Source: an uncultured Erysipelotrichaceae bacterium (lineage in GTDB: Bacteria > Bacillota_I > Bacilli_A > RFN20 > CAG-826). From it: 42,179 nucleotides of DNA. The stretch lies in contig OMVV01000006.1 in the NCBI GenBank assembly GCA_900314585.1, forward strand, positions 1-42,179, given 5' to 3'. Made by a program: the position numbers and the translations under genes. This document shows positions 16,018 through 24,248 of this stretch, in pieces (positions within the stretch are counted from its first letter, which is position 1; the number at the start of each line of letters is the position of its first letter). The notes below the pieces were generated by a model that worked only from the letters and a program-made list of their open reading frames with translations, was not told the DNA's origin and did not search any database.

Positions 16018-16773
16018 CTAAAATGCGTTCGGTTTGATTTTCTGCAATAAAAGCAATAATCCTTCCACCACAAAAGTGTTGAGAGGAACATCGATAAAGA
16101 AGACGATTGCTTGGGCGAAAAAGATAATCCAATAATTAACTTCAAAGGTAATTGTTTTCACAAACGAGTTGAGGATTAGCATCAACAAAAATTCACTCAA
16201 CAAACAGATAAAAGCAATCTTGTATGGAGAGTAAATTTCACCATATTTTTTGACGTAATATCGGTTGATAAAGAAGAGAGAAATAATCGTGCCAACAAGA
16301 AGGGCAAAAGCGATCGAAACAATAATCCATTTATGATAAATTTCGAAGTTATAATTCTCTAAAATTAACGATGAGAAAAAGATGAAATAAACCAGTGCTG
16401 CAAATATCAAAATCGCTGCAATAATCGTACAAATCAGCGGAATTCGATAGTTTTTGACTCGCTTAAAAATGATATAAATTAGCCATGGAAAAACACCTAA
16501 AAGCCCATACACCAAAGTGAACAAAGGATTGATTCCATAACCAAGAGCATTTGGGAATAAAACTATCCCTAAAATATCTGAACCTGCACCGACAATCGCT
16601 CCATAAAACGGACCAAGTAAAATTGATGAAAAAATAATAAGGGCCGGACCAAGTGAAATACGCACCCAAGGGATGAGCGGGAAGTTCTGAAGAGGGGTAA
16701 CCCTAGTCAAAATAATTGTTAAAGCCAATAACAAAGCAGATAGGGTTATTTTTTGAACCTGAGATATTTTCAT
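16018..16773 (-). CDS. folT: Folate-type ECF transporter substrate-binding subunit
   Basis: 251 residues with about six membrane segments. The N-terminus has WVRISLGPALIIFSSILLGP and FYGAIVGAGSDILGIVLFP, the layout of folate-family S components (R-I-x-LGP and G-x-x-SD). FolT binds folate outside the cell and passes it to EcfA1-A2-T, encoded just downstream. Its ATG overlaps the folC stop (ATGA), and FolC polyglutamylates the imported folate, which is strong context for folate specificity. The binding pocket itself cannot be judged here. Confidence 0.85.
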   Translation of the reverse strand: MKISQVQKITLSALLLALTIILTRVTPLQNFPLIPWVRISLGPALIIFSSILLGPFYGAIVGAGSDILGIVLFPNALGYGINPLFTLVYGLLGVFPWLIYIIFKRVKNYRIPLICTIIAAILIFAALVYFIFFSSLILENYNFEIYHKWIIVSIAFALLVGTIISLFFINRYYVKKYGEIYSPYKIAFICLLSEFLLMLILNSFVKTITFEVNYWIIFFAQAIVFFIDVPLNTFVVEGLLLLLQKIKPNAF

Positions 16774-17984
16774 TTTGATAATTGTCTTTTAACTAGACCA
16801 GCAAAATAAAGGGAACCGGTGATCAGAATCAAATCATCCGGATATGTTTCGCGTAGTTCTTTTATCTTGGTAAGATAGTCATTCTCGAACTTATATGTCG
16901 ACAAGAATAAGAAATACTCGTCTTCCTTCTTAGCGCGTTTATGATCAAATGTCGTAATTGTGATATCGGTGGATACGGTATCTAAGATATTTAACATTTG
17001 AGAGAAGTTTTTATCTCTAAATGAAGCGAAGATTACATGAATTGGAACAGTTATGTTCGCTTTAAGCGATTTCGCTAAATTTTCCATTGCTTCTGGGTTA
17101 TGCGCTCCATCGATTAAGATATGTTCATTTATAAATTCATATCGACATGGTAAAGTAGCTTCTTTTAATCCTTGTTTGATTATCTCGTCACTAACTTGGA
17201 ATGTATCGTTAAGAAGTTTAACGGCATCAATCGCTAATGCAGCATTCTTAACTTGATACAAAACGGGAACTGATAATCGAACATCTTTTAAGGTTTGGGA
17301 ATTAAAACAAGCAACTCCATCTTGAATTTGTTCATTAAAACAATCTGAAACAGTGTATACAGTTGCGTTAAGTTTCTTGGCAGTTTCTCTAATCGCATAA
17401 AGAGCGAATTCATCCATTTTCCCCGTCAAAACTCGACCATTTCTCTTAATTATGCCTGCTTTATTATAGGCGATTTCGGATGTTGTTCCGCCTAAATATG
17501 AGGTGTGTTCAAGGGAAATAGAAGTGATGATTGAAAGTAGGGGTTCAATGATATTTGTCGCATCAATATATCCGCCCATTCCAACTTCAATGATTGCTAA
17601 ATCAACTTTCGCTTCTTTAAAGAATTCAAATGCGATGATTGTTTGCATTTCAAAAGATGATAATTGATACTTCTCAAATTTATCTTTAAGAGAATTAAAC
17701 TTCGCTAGATATGTATCAAAGTCGATGGTTTTACCATCGATAGTGACCATTTCAGTTACATCATCTAAATATGGAGAAGTATATAAACCAACCTTTAAAC
17801 CATATTTCTTGTAAATGTTCATTAGATAAAAAGCGGTGGAGCCTTTTCCGTTTGTGCCAGTGATATGAATTGAAGGAAGATTAAATTCAAATTTTGTGTC
17901 TAATAAAAACTTGTCGTATTTGCTACGTTCATAAGTTGAGTAGTTATGATCAACAAAATATTGTTCAAGCTCTTCTTTATTCAT
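16770..17984 (-). CDS. folC: Folylpolyglutamate synthase / dihydrofolate synthase-type ligase
   Basis: 404 residues from the ATG at 17984, which overlaps the smpB stop. It adds glutamate to folate (and perhaps to dihydropteroate), trapping it in the cell. The Mur-ligase-like ATP site is SIHITGTNGKGSTAFYLMN, and the domain later has EVGMGGYIDATNII and EHTSYLGGT, family hallmarks. The C-terminal domain includes ILIDGAHNPEAM. The next gene is folT, so the organism may depend on imported folate; whether it also makes folate cannot be told from this window. Confidence 0.95.
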   Translation of the reverse strand: MNKEELEQYFVDHNYSTYERSKYDKFLLDTKFEFNLPSIHITGTNGKGSTAFYLMNIYKKYGLKVGLYTSPYLDDVTEMVTIDGKTIDFDTYLAKFNSLKDKFEKYQLSSFEMQTIIAFEFFKEAKVDLAIIEVGMGGYIDATNIIEPLLSIITSISLEHTSYLGGTTSEIAYNKAGIIKRNGRVLTGKMDEFALYAIRETAKKLNATVYTVSDCFNEQIQDGVACFNSQTLKDVRLSVPVLYQVKNAALAIDAVKLLNDTFQVSDEIIKQGLKEATLPCRYEFINEHILIDGAHNPEAMENLAKSLKANITVPIHVIFASFRDKNFSQMLNILDTVSTDITITTFDHKRAKKEDEYFLFLSTYKFENDYLTKIKELRETYPDDLILITGSLYFAGLVKRQLSK

Positions 17985-18444
17985 CAAATCTACCTATGGA
18001 TTTTTTGGCTTTTGCCATCATTCTTTCATCATCGCGACGTTTGATGGTTTCACGTTTATCGTAAAGTTTCTTACCTTTACCAAGCGCGATCTCGACTTTG
18101 AGTTTGCCTTTTTTAAGATAAAGTTTGGTTGGAACAATTGTCATCGCTTGTTCAGCGGCTTTTTGTTCCATCTTTTGAATCTCTTTTTTATGTAATAAAA
18201 GTTTTCTAGTTCTATTTGGATCGTGATTAAAGATATTGCCTTGTTCATAAGGCGCGATATGCATGTTAAGGATATAGGCTTCTCCATTACGGATAACGAT
18301 ATAGGAATCTGCTAAGGAGGCACCAGTTTTACGAACTGATTTAATTTCTGATCCTTTAAGCTCAATGCCACATTCTAAAAAAGCTTCAAGGAAATAGTTG
18401 AAGCGGGCTTTGGAATTATTAACAATGACCTTAATTGAATCCAT
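17977..18444 (-). CDS. smpB: SsrA-binding protein SmpB
   Basis: 155 residues. SmpB escorts tmRNA to stalled ribosomes for trans-translation. It shows the OB-fold sequences NSKARFNYFLEAFLECGIEL, GSEIKSVRKTGASLADSYI and the basic C-tail KGKKLYDKRETIKRRD that enters the mRNA channel. It follows the zinc-ribbon protein by two bases and overlaps folC. No tmRNA gene was seen in the window. Confidence 0.97.
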   Translation of the reverse strand: MDSIKVIVNNSKARFNYFLEAFLECGIELKGSEIKSVRKTGASLADSYIVIRNGEAYILNMHIAPYEQGNIFNHDPNRTRKLLLHKKEIQKMEQKAAEQAMTIVPTKLYLKKGKLKVEIALGKGKKLYDKRETIKRRDDERMMAKAKKSIGRFDE

Positions 18445-18446
18445 AA

Positions 18447-19667
18447 TTATTTAATCGTTGTTCTTTCTTCTAAAGAAGCTCTCCTATTCGCGCGGTTATA
18501 AATATTGAAGGTGGTGACTGTAACACCCATCAATAAAATTGATAAGAGGAATAAAACCGTTGGAGTGAGTATAATCGTCACACAATTACCATCTACGAAT
18601 AAATCTTGGTATAAAAAGAATTGAACAAGTGATGATACAAAATAGATACTCGCTAAAATGGATAAAGCGATTGAAGACATATAGAATGTAATTCTAAACT
18701 TCTTGAAACGGTTCATTCCTTCAAAGTATGAAGAGATGAAGAATGTTCCAATAAAGTAGATTGAAATAAGAATCGCTAAACCAAGTAATAAGTTGACTGA
18801 ATCAAAAACGTACGCGGATATAAATGTGCCACTACCTGCGTTCGTACTTATAAGCGAAGTCATGTATGCGAAATGAAACACAAAACCTTGGAATGAGTCT
18901 TCGATCTTAATAAATGGAATCGTGTAGCATGAAAGCATTCCAATGAAAATAAATAAGCTTAATCCAAGGATTATTCTTGCAATAAAGATTGAGATTTGTC
19001 CTTTTTTGAAATGTAAGAAACAGTCAAATCCGATGCAGATACATAAATGAGTTAATGCAAGAGAATTGATTGAAGAAATATATGATGTTACAAAGTAATT
19101 TGTTGTGTTGGGAGAAAAAGCATAAAGTAATGCGACAGTGAATGAGTTCGCTAAAACAGCCATTATAAGAAACTTATAAATCGATGATAAGTTCTCTCGA
19201 TTTTTAATCTTCTTGGATGTCTTAACCACTCCAATTACAGAAACGGCAAAAACAAATAAGGCGTTAAATGCGATTATAAACACATCAATTTGACTTAAAG
19301 CGTGTCTGCAATCACTAAACGCTCCTGGTTCAAAGTAGAAGTAGGAAGTGAAAATTGTTACATCATTAACCGGGCAGAAGAAAATTGTCATCGAAAGCAT
19401 GATGAATAAGAAAAGTGAAACGTAAACCGAAACCAAATTAAAAACATTCGCGATTTGTTTTCGCTTTGGAGACATAACTCTTTCGTAAGCAAGATGAGCT
19501 TCCTTCTTATGAGGAATTTGTTTGCCACAATGAGGGCAAGTATCAGCGTCGTTATCGATATACTCCCCGCATTTTGGGCAAGGGATCTTCTCGTCTAAAC
19601 GACTTCCGCACTTAATGCAAAAGCTAGCTTCATCAAGATTTTCGAATCCACATTTCTTACAAATCAT
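18447..19667 (-). CDS. Membrane protein with two N-terminal zinc ribbons, unknown function
   Basis: 406 residues. Two CxxC...CxxC zinc ribbons fill the N-terminus (CKKCGFENLDEASFCIKCG at 3-21; CPKCGEY...CPHCG at about 30-48), then a short linker and about eight hydrophobic segments to the C-terminus. Such zinc-ribbon-plus-membrane proteins are common and uncharacterised in Firmicutes. It opens the run of genes that includes smpB and folC, so it may be cotranscribed with them. AAGGTAG lies nine bases upstream of the ATG. A perfect palindrome (19705-19720) lies in the divergent gap. I do not recognise a specific function. Confidence 0.75.
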   Translation of the reverse strand: MICKKCGFENLDEASFCIKCGSRLDEKIPCPKCGEYIDNDADTCPHCGKQIPHKKEAHLAYERVMSPKRKQIANVFNLVSVYVSLFLFIMLSMTIFFCPVNDVTIFTSYFYFEPGAFSDCRHALSQIDVFIIAFNALFVFAVSVIGVVKTSKKIKNRENLSSIYKFLIMAVLANSFTVALLYAFSPNTTNYFVTSYISSINSLALTHLCICIGFDCFLHFKKGQISIFIARIILGLSLFIFIGMLSCYTIPFIKIEDSFQGFVFHFAYMTSLISTNAGSGTFISAYVFDSVNLLLGLAILISIYFIGTFFISSYFEGMNRFKKFRITFYMSSIALSILASIYFVSSLVQFFLYQDLFVDGNCVTIILTPTVLFLLSILLMGVTVTTFNIYNRANRRASLEERTTIK

Positions 19668-19704
19668 TTCAAATCTACCTTATCTAGCAGCATACTTTGT
19701 CTGC

Positions 19705-19720
19705 CATAATTTAAATTATG
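19705..19720. promoter_or_regulatory. Perfect 16-base palindrome between divergent genes
   Basis: CATAATTTAAATTATG is a perfect palindrome between the zinc-ribbon gene (start 19667, minus) and the gene at 19798 (plus). It has the size and symmetry of a dimeric repressor site. AT-rich palindromes do arise by chance. Confidence 0.4.
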
Positions 19721-19797
19721 CTAAAAGAAAGTAATAAAAACAATTAAGAAAAATTTTGTAGAAGAATATTTGTAAGTGAATTAATATATTAATTGTC

Positions 19798-20817
19798 ATG
19801 GAAATTAAGCAAGTAATAATTTCACAAAAAGAATCATCACAGAAGTATATTTTTAACAATAAAATAAACCTGGTTACCTCAACTTGGTTGAGTGATGAAC
19901 TTTTAAAAGGCGTTAACAATTTAGCCGACACTCAATATGTTTTGGAAAGTAGTGGTGGCATCTCCATCGCTGATGTATTCCAAATCAAAATCAATGTCGT
20001 TGAAACTGGTGTTCTTTTCGTTAACTTCCCAAAAGAAGCTTTATCTGAAGAAAACAAACTAAAACTCCTTGAAGAAATTAGCTCGCTTAAAGATAACGTT
20101 GAACCAACCCTCGAATCGCAAAAGAGTAAAATCGCTCGAGCAATCGGTATTGTCGCTAAATATAATCCAATCTATGTTTGCTTTCATAACCGTGGTGATT
20201 TCTTATTCACAAAATCGATCTTTGAAGAGATTACAAAAGACATTGAAATTGACTTCCCAATTTTAGTGCTTCTTGCCTCGCTAAATTTCGTTGAGCCAGC
20301 ACCTCAAAATAAGAAGAAAAAATTTGTTCATAACAAACCACAAAAATCACCAAAACAACCGAGAACTACCGGGAAATTGACTGATAAGCTTGCTTTATTT
20401 AAGTCCCTTGATTTTGTCTTTTTTGGAGTGTTTTCAATGTTCATTTCTTTCGGTTTAATCTTATCAATTTTTGAGGTTAAAAATGGTGAAGGAATAGCTG
20501 TATTTTTATTCATCTTAACCTTCATCTTTATTGCCACACTTTACTACGCAATATTTAGAGCATCACGCGAGAACGAAAACTACTCGTATCGACTAGACAC
20601 AATATGGGTGCCTGCAACGTATATTTTTTTAGGCATTGCATTAGGCACAGTTATCGCGTGGCTAGTCTCATCTAATGTAATTACTCTTAAAGAGGATGTC
20701 GAAATATCTTATCCACTTTTATATGGATTATGTGTCCCAGGAACATTAGTGATCGCTATCGCTGGATTATATTCACCGATCCTCATTGAAAAAACCATTA
20801 AGAAGAATAAGAAATAA
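19798..20817 (+). CDS. Unknown membrane protein with a degenerate ABC-ATPase-like N-terminus
   Basis: 339 residues. The soluble N-terminal ~180 residues lack Walker A, yet a segment reading ESQKSKIARAIGIVAKYNP followed by IYVCF resembles the stretch after an ABC signature motif (QKQRvalARAL..P.i.lLDEP), with the catalytic residues missing. A basic linker (KKKKF, QKSPKQPR) leads to four hydrophobic segments (about 200-335). It overlaps the glycosyltransferase gene at 20817 by one base, so the two are coupled. A TATATT box ends seven bases before the ATG with no Shine-Dalgarno. The ABC kinship is tentative. Confidence 0.65.
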   Translation: MEIKQVIISQKESSQKYIFNNKINLVTSTWLSDELLKGVNNLADTQYVLESSGGISIADVFQIKINVVETGVLFVNFPKEALSEENKLKLLEEISSLKDNVEPTLESQKSKIARAIGIVAKYNPIYVCFHNRGDFLFTKSIFEEITKDIEIDFPILVLLASLNFVEPAPQNKKKKFVHNKPQKSPKQPRTTGKLTDKLALFKSLDFVFFGVFSMFISFGLILSIFEVKNGEGIAVFLFILTFIFIATLYYAIFRASRENENYSYRLDTIWVPATYIFLGIALGTVIAWLVSSNVITLKEDVEISYPLLYGLCVPGTLVIAIAGLYSPILIEKTIKKNKK

Positions 20818-21524
20818 TGAAATTATCAATCATCATTCCTTGCTATAACGAAGCTAAGGATTTAAAAGAAAAAGTAGAACAAGTTAAGCAAAAGCTTAAT
20901 ACTTTAACCATTGAATCTGAACTTATCCTTGTTAATGATGGTTCAAAAGACAACACTCAAGAAGTAATTAACTCCATAGATGGCATTGTTCATTCTGGTT
21001 ATGAAGTTAATCGTGGCAAGGGTGGTGCGGTTAAGCAAGGTATCTTAAACGCAACTGGTGATTATATCCTTTTCATGGACGCTGATTTATCTACCGATTT
21101 AAAAGCGTTCGATGAAGTCATTCCTTTACTTGGAAAAGAGAAATTTATCATTGGTTCAAGACATCACAAAGAATCTGTTATTCCTGTAAAACAACCGGCA
21201 AAACGCCGCTTTATTGGCTGGTGCTGCCGTAAAATTGTTAACCATAGATTCCACTTCCATTACTCAGATACACAATGCGGATTTAAATGTATTGAAAAGT
21301 CTTTAGCGGATAAAATCGCAACCCTTCAAATTGTTAACGGCTTTGCCTTTGATGTTGAGTATTTATATATCGCTAAACTATTAGGAGTGAAGGTATATGA
21401 GATTCCAGTCACTTGGAGAGATGATCGAGGATCAACAGTCTCACCTCTAAAGAGTTCAATCAAATTCTTCAAAGATATAAAAGTTATTAAGAAGAACAAA
21501 AAGAATTATCTATCTGCTAAATAA
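20817..21524 (+). CDS. Family 2 glycosyltransferase, polyprenyl-phosphate type
   Basis: 235 residues. It starts MKLSIIIPCYNEAKDLKEKV and has LVNDGSKDNTQEVI (DxSxD-like), VNRGKGGAVKQGI, LFMDADLSTD (DAD metal site) and DTQCGFKCI, the set found in dolichyl/undecaprenyl-phosphate glucosyl- or mannosyltransferases (ALG5/DPM1-like). It should transfer a sugar from a nucleotide sugar to a lipid phosphate at the inner membrane face. There is no C-terminal membrane domain; the coupled membrane protein just upstream could anchor it. The sugar and acceptor are inferred from the family. Confidence 0.88.
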   Translation: MKLSIIIPCYNEAKDLKEKVEQVKQKLNTLTIESELILVNDGSKDNTQEVINSIDGIVHSGYEVNRGKGGAVKQGILNATGDYILFMDADLSTDLKAFDEVIPLLGKEKFIIGSRHHKESVIPVKQPAKRRFIGWCCRKIVNHRFHFHYSDTQCGFKCIEKSLADKIATLQIVNGFAFDVEYLYIAKLLGVKVYEIPVTWRDDRGSTVSPLKSSIKFFKDIKVIKKNKKNYLSAK

Positions 21525-21535
21525 GCGAAAGAAAA

Positions 21536-21562
21536 AGGCTCATAAGAGCCTTCCTTTTTTGT
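21536..21562. terminator. Bidirectional intrinsic terminator between convergent genes
   Basis: AAGGCTC-ATAA-GAGCCTT with CCTTTTTTG on the plus strand and TTTTCTTTC on the minus strand serves the glycosyltransferase at 20817 and the minus-strand gene ending at 21572. Confidence 0.87.
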
Positions 21563-21571
21563 TTTGACCAA

Positions 21572-23128
21572 TTATGGTAAGGCAATCGCACGCTTATATT
21601 TCAATGATAACTTTCCGTTTTCACCTAATCTGCTATCAGAAATCTTGATTGATTTTTCGCCATCAGGAACTCCAGGAATATCTTTAAGTTCGAAGGCGGT
21701 TTGATAGTCAGTTAAGCTTTCGGTGATCATTGGTTCGAAGTTGATTGTGAACTTGTTGAGAGACTTATCATATTTGAATGTGTCATCTTTCAAAGCATCT
21801 TTGTTATCGCCGACACCTTCATCGAGGAATTCTTTAACAACTTTGGTAAAGCTTTCTGGTGCAATTTTTGTTCCGTAATAGATATTGTCGATAATTAAAT
21901 CGGCGGCAAACTTGTTATCTTCTGGAACAACATGAGTTTGAACAATCGCGCGAGTTTCAAGTCCATTTAGATTGAAACCGACGGTAAAGTTCATAAATGA
22001 AGTACCGTTTTCGGTATAAATATCTGAATAGAAGCTATCAACAACAGAATAGGCAATTTCATCCTGATAATGGAAATGGAATTGTTTACCAACAATGCTT
22101 GTTGATTCAAGAATCATATCGATTTCAGCTTCGCTTATTGAGGCGACTTCGATTGGTTCACCAGTACTAACAATAAATTCTGCTGGAGTATGTCCGCCTG
22201 AAATACGACCTTTAATCTTATCGGAAATAGCATTATCGGCATTGCCATAGCCTCTTAGTGTTGCGAATTGATTATCAGCGGATTTTTTAACTTCATCTTC
22301 TGATTTGCCATTCGCATATTGATATTGAAGATTTTCAACGATTAAGTCGATGGCTGCGCGTTTGTCTTTGTAGCCAACATAGTGGGCTCCATCAATCGCA
22401 CCATCAGAGATGGAATCGTTCTTCACTAATGGTTCAAGATTTGCGCGACCATAAAGGCCTTTATCAAAGCCAAATTCGAAGTCCATAGCTTCAAGCGCGC
22501 CTGTAATAAGATCATCACCATTCGCACCGCCGCTCATCTTCTTAGATAAGTCGTTTCTCATATCGGCTTTCTTATAAACAATTTGATGATTATCATGATC
22601 AACTGTAACTGTTAAACCGGCATCAGAGAAAGCTGTTTCAAGTGAAACGTTCTTAAGAACGCCGGTCGCGTTGATAATACCAGTAAATGGCATATGACCA
22701 ACCTTAATCGCATTAAGATGGAAGATATACGCATCACCTGAATCTTCAAGTGTTGAATCAAGAATTAATCTTGTCTTAATGAAACGAATATCCGCTTCAA
22801 CATAGAATGTGTAGTGTTCATCTTTGATTTCGACATAGAAACCTTTGACGTAACTACCAACTCTTGGATCTTCTTGAATATTTTTAGTTGCTTGATAAAG
22901 AACTTGGTTCAAACAATCTTCATCAAAGACATAATCAATTTGTTTTGTTTCTTCAATATTATCGAATGCTCTGACAAGTTGACGATTTAGGAGTTTTTCC
23001 GTTGTTAAATTTTCATCAGGTTGATACTTGGAAGTTCCTAAATCCATGAATGTTAAATATAAACCAACGCCCGCGATCACGAGTGTGCCTGTGATAGCGA
23101 CTGGAATAATCCATGCTAATTTACCCAT
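21572..23128 (-). CDS. Membrane-anchored extracytoplasmic protein, unknown function
   Basis: 518 residues with a single N-terminal membrane segment (about 3-27), then a long outside domain rich in beta-strand patterns. Two halves appear related in layout: each alternates V/I-x-V-x-strand blocks with acidic loops, as in YpmS-like (DUF2140-type) lipid-binding-like proteins, but I cannot assign it to that family with confidence. GGGGGT lies six bases before the ATG. It is probably a single-gene unit between the terminator at 21536 and the inverted repeat at 23168. Confidence 0.7.
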   Translation of the reverse strand: MGKLAWIIPVAITGTLVIAGVGLYLTFMDLGTSKYQPDENLTTEKLLNRQLVRAFDNIEETKQIDYVFDEDCLNQVLYQATKNIQEDPRVGSYVKGFYVEIKDEHYTFYVEADIRFIKTRLILDSTLEDSGDAYIFHLNAIKVGHMPFTGIINATGVLKNVSLETAFSDAGLTVTVDHDNHQIVYKKADMRNDLSKKMSGGANGDDLITGALEAMDFEFGFDKGLYGRANLEPLVKNDSISDGAIDGAHYVGYKDKRAAIDLIVENLQYQYANGKSEDEVKKSADNQFATLRGYGNADNAISDKIKGRISGGHTPAEFIVSTGEPIEVASISEAEIDMILESTSIVGKQFHFHYQDEIAYSVVDSFYSDIYTENGTSFMNFTVGFNLNGLETRAIVQTHVVPEDNKFAADLIIDNIYYGTKIAPESFTKVVKEFLDEGVGDNKDALKDDTFKYDKSLNKFTINFEPMITESLTDYQTAFELKDIPGVPDGEKSIKISDSRLGENGKLSLKYKRAIALP

Positions 23129-23167
23129 ATTTTACCCCCTTCAATAAAATACGTCGCCCATAAATAA

Positions 23168-23203
23168 AATTAGGGCTAATAACAAAAATCTACCCTAATT
23201 ATA
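23168..23203 (-). promoter_or_regulatory. -10 box overlapping an inverted repeat upstream of the 21572-23128 gene
   Basis: On the minus strand TATAAT (23198-23203) runs into AATTAGGG, matched by CCCTAATT 17 bases later (an 8-base inverted repeat, 23168-23200). In the transcript this could fold into a hairpin in the 5' UTR; on DNA it could be an operator. A -35 was not found. Confidence 0.4.
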
Positions 23204-23230
23204 ACATGATGAAACACTATTTTATAGTGC

Positions 23231-24247
23231 TCACTTTTTCGCGTGATAGTTATCTAAAACACGTTGATAAGCACCCTTAAGTTCTTTACCGACAACTTCA
23301 AGAGATCTTTCGTTAACAAGTTTCATTCCATTTTCTTTAATTTTCGAATTATCAGAAGAGATGATTTTCTTAATTTTCTCGACAAATTCCGCATTATTTT
23401 TAGCTTTGTAACAATCACGGCCATCTTCTAACCAGTCTTTATAAACACCGATATCACGGACTAAAGTGACACAGTGAGAAGCAAGCGATTCTAAGACAAC
23501 GATACCTTCAGTTTCTTCATATGATGGGAAGAATAAGCATTCAGCGTAATGATAGGCTCCACGGATAATCTTGTTATCGATATATCCTGGCATCAAAACG
23601 TTTTCAGGACGATGTTTAATTGCTTTTAAGACATTATGTTGAGTTAAGATTTTCGCTAACGCACCAAACCAAATAAATTTGATGTCTGGGAATGATTTAG
23701 CGACTTCAAAGAAGTCCTTTAAGCCTTTGCGGTTAAATGGGAAACCAACACCAATGATAACCTTTTCGTTTTCTTTGATTTTGAAGAATTCTTTGAAGGC
23801 ATCAACATCTTCTTTTTTATATTCATAAAGTTTTGGATCGATGCCATTTGAAATAAATTCAACTGAGGTCCCTAAATTGTATGAATCGATTAATTCTTTG
23901 GAATATGCGCTTGGAGTAATGATGTGATCAGCATGGGAATAAAACCATTTGAGATTTGGATTAAACCAAAGCGACATCAATTTCCAACCTCTAAAAGAAT
24001 TTCTAAAGTCTTCAACGGTGGAGTGACCGTGAACGATAACTGGCACGCCTTTTCTTTTAAGTTTCTTAACAAGATGTTTTGCTTTCGGGAAATAAGTATT
24101 AATATGGGCAATATCAAAACTTTCCTTTGGATCAAGAGTGTATTCCACTCCGTTAGAGGTTAAAGCCTGGATTTGATGTTTTAAAGCTCTTCCGATCCCA
24201 GAAGTTTTGATTTTATCTTGGCTTTCAAAATATAAAAGTACTTTCAT
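23231..24247 (-). CDS. GT4-type glycosyltransferase, probably glycolipid synthesis
   Basis: 338 residues from the ATG at 24247, one base after the cardiolipin synthase stop. It is a GT-B retaining enzyme: N-terminal HINTYFPKAKHLVKK and VPVIVHGHSTVEDF, then IGVGFPFNRKGLKDF, and PSYEETEGIVVLESLA with the E-x7-E motif of family 4. It resembles 1,2-diacylglycerol 3-alpha-glucosyltransferases of Firmicutes and mollicutes, and coupling to cls fits membrane-lipid synthesis. The exact sugar and acceptor are inferred. A longer start at 24265 lies inside cls and is not needed. Confidence 0.88.
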   Translation of the reverse strand: MKVLLYFESQDKIKTSGIGRALKHQIQALTSNGVEYTLDPKESFDIAHINTYFPKAKHLVKKLKRKGVPVIVHGHSTVEDFRNSFRGWKLMSLWFNPNLKWFYSHADHIITPSAYSKELIDSYNLGTSVEFISNGIDPKLYEYKKEDVDAFKEFFKIKENEKVIIGVGFPFNRKGLKDFFEVAKSFPDIKFIWFGALAKILTQHNVLKAIKHRPENVLMPGYIDNKIIRGAYHYAECLFFPSYEETEGIVVLESLASHCVTLVRDIGVYKDWLEDGRDCYKAKNNAEFVEKIKKIISSDNSKIKENGMKLVNERSLEVVGKELKGAYQRVLDNYHAKK

Positions 24248-24248
24248 A

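Noticed and set aside
16018-19667. Folate or other vitamin riboswitch upstream of folT
   Set aside because: folT overlaps folC and there is no leader that could hold one.
18447-20817. tmRNA gene near smpB
   Set aside because: No tRNA-Ala-like ends or tag-peptide frame was found in the gaps.
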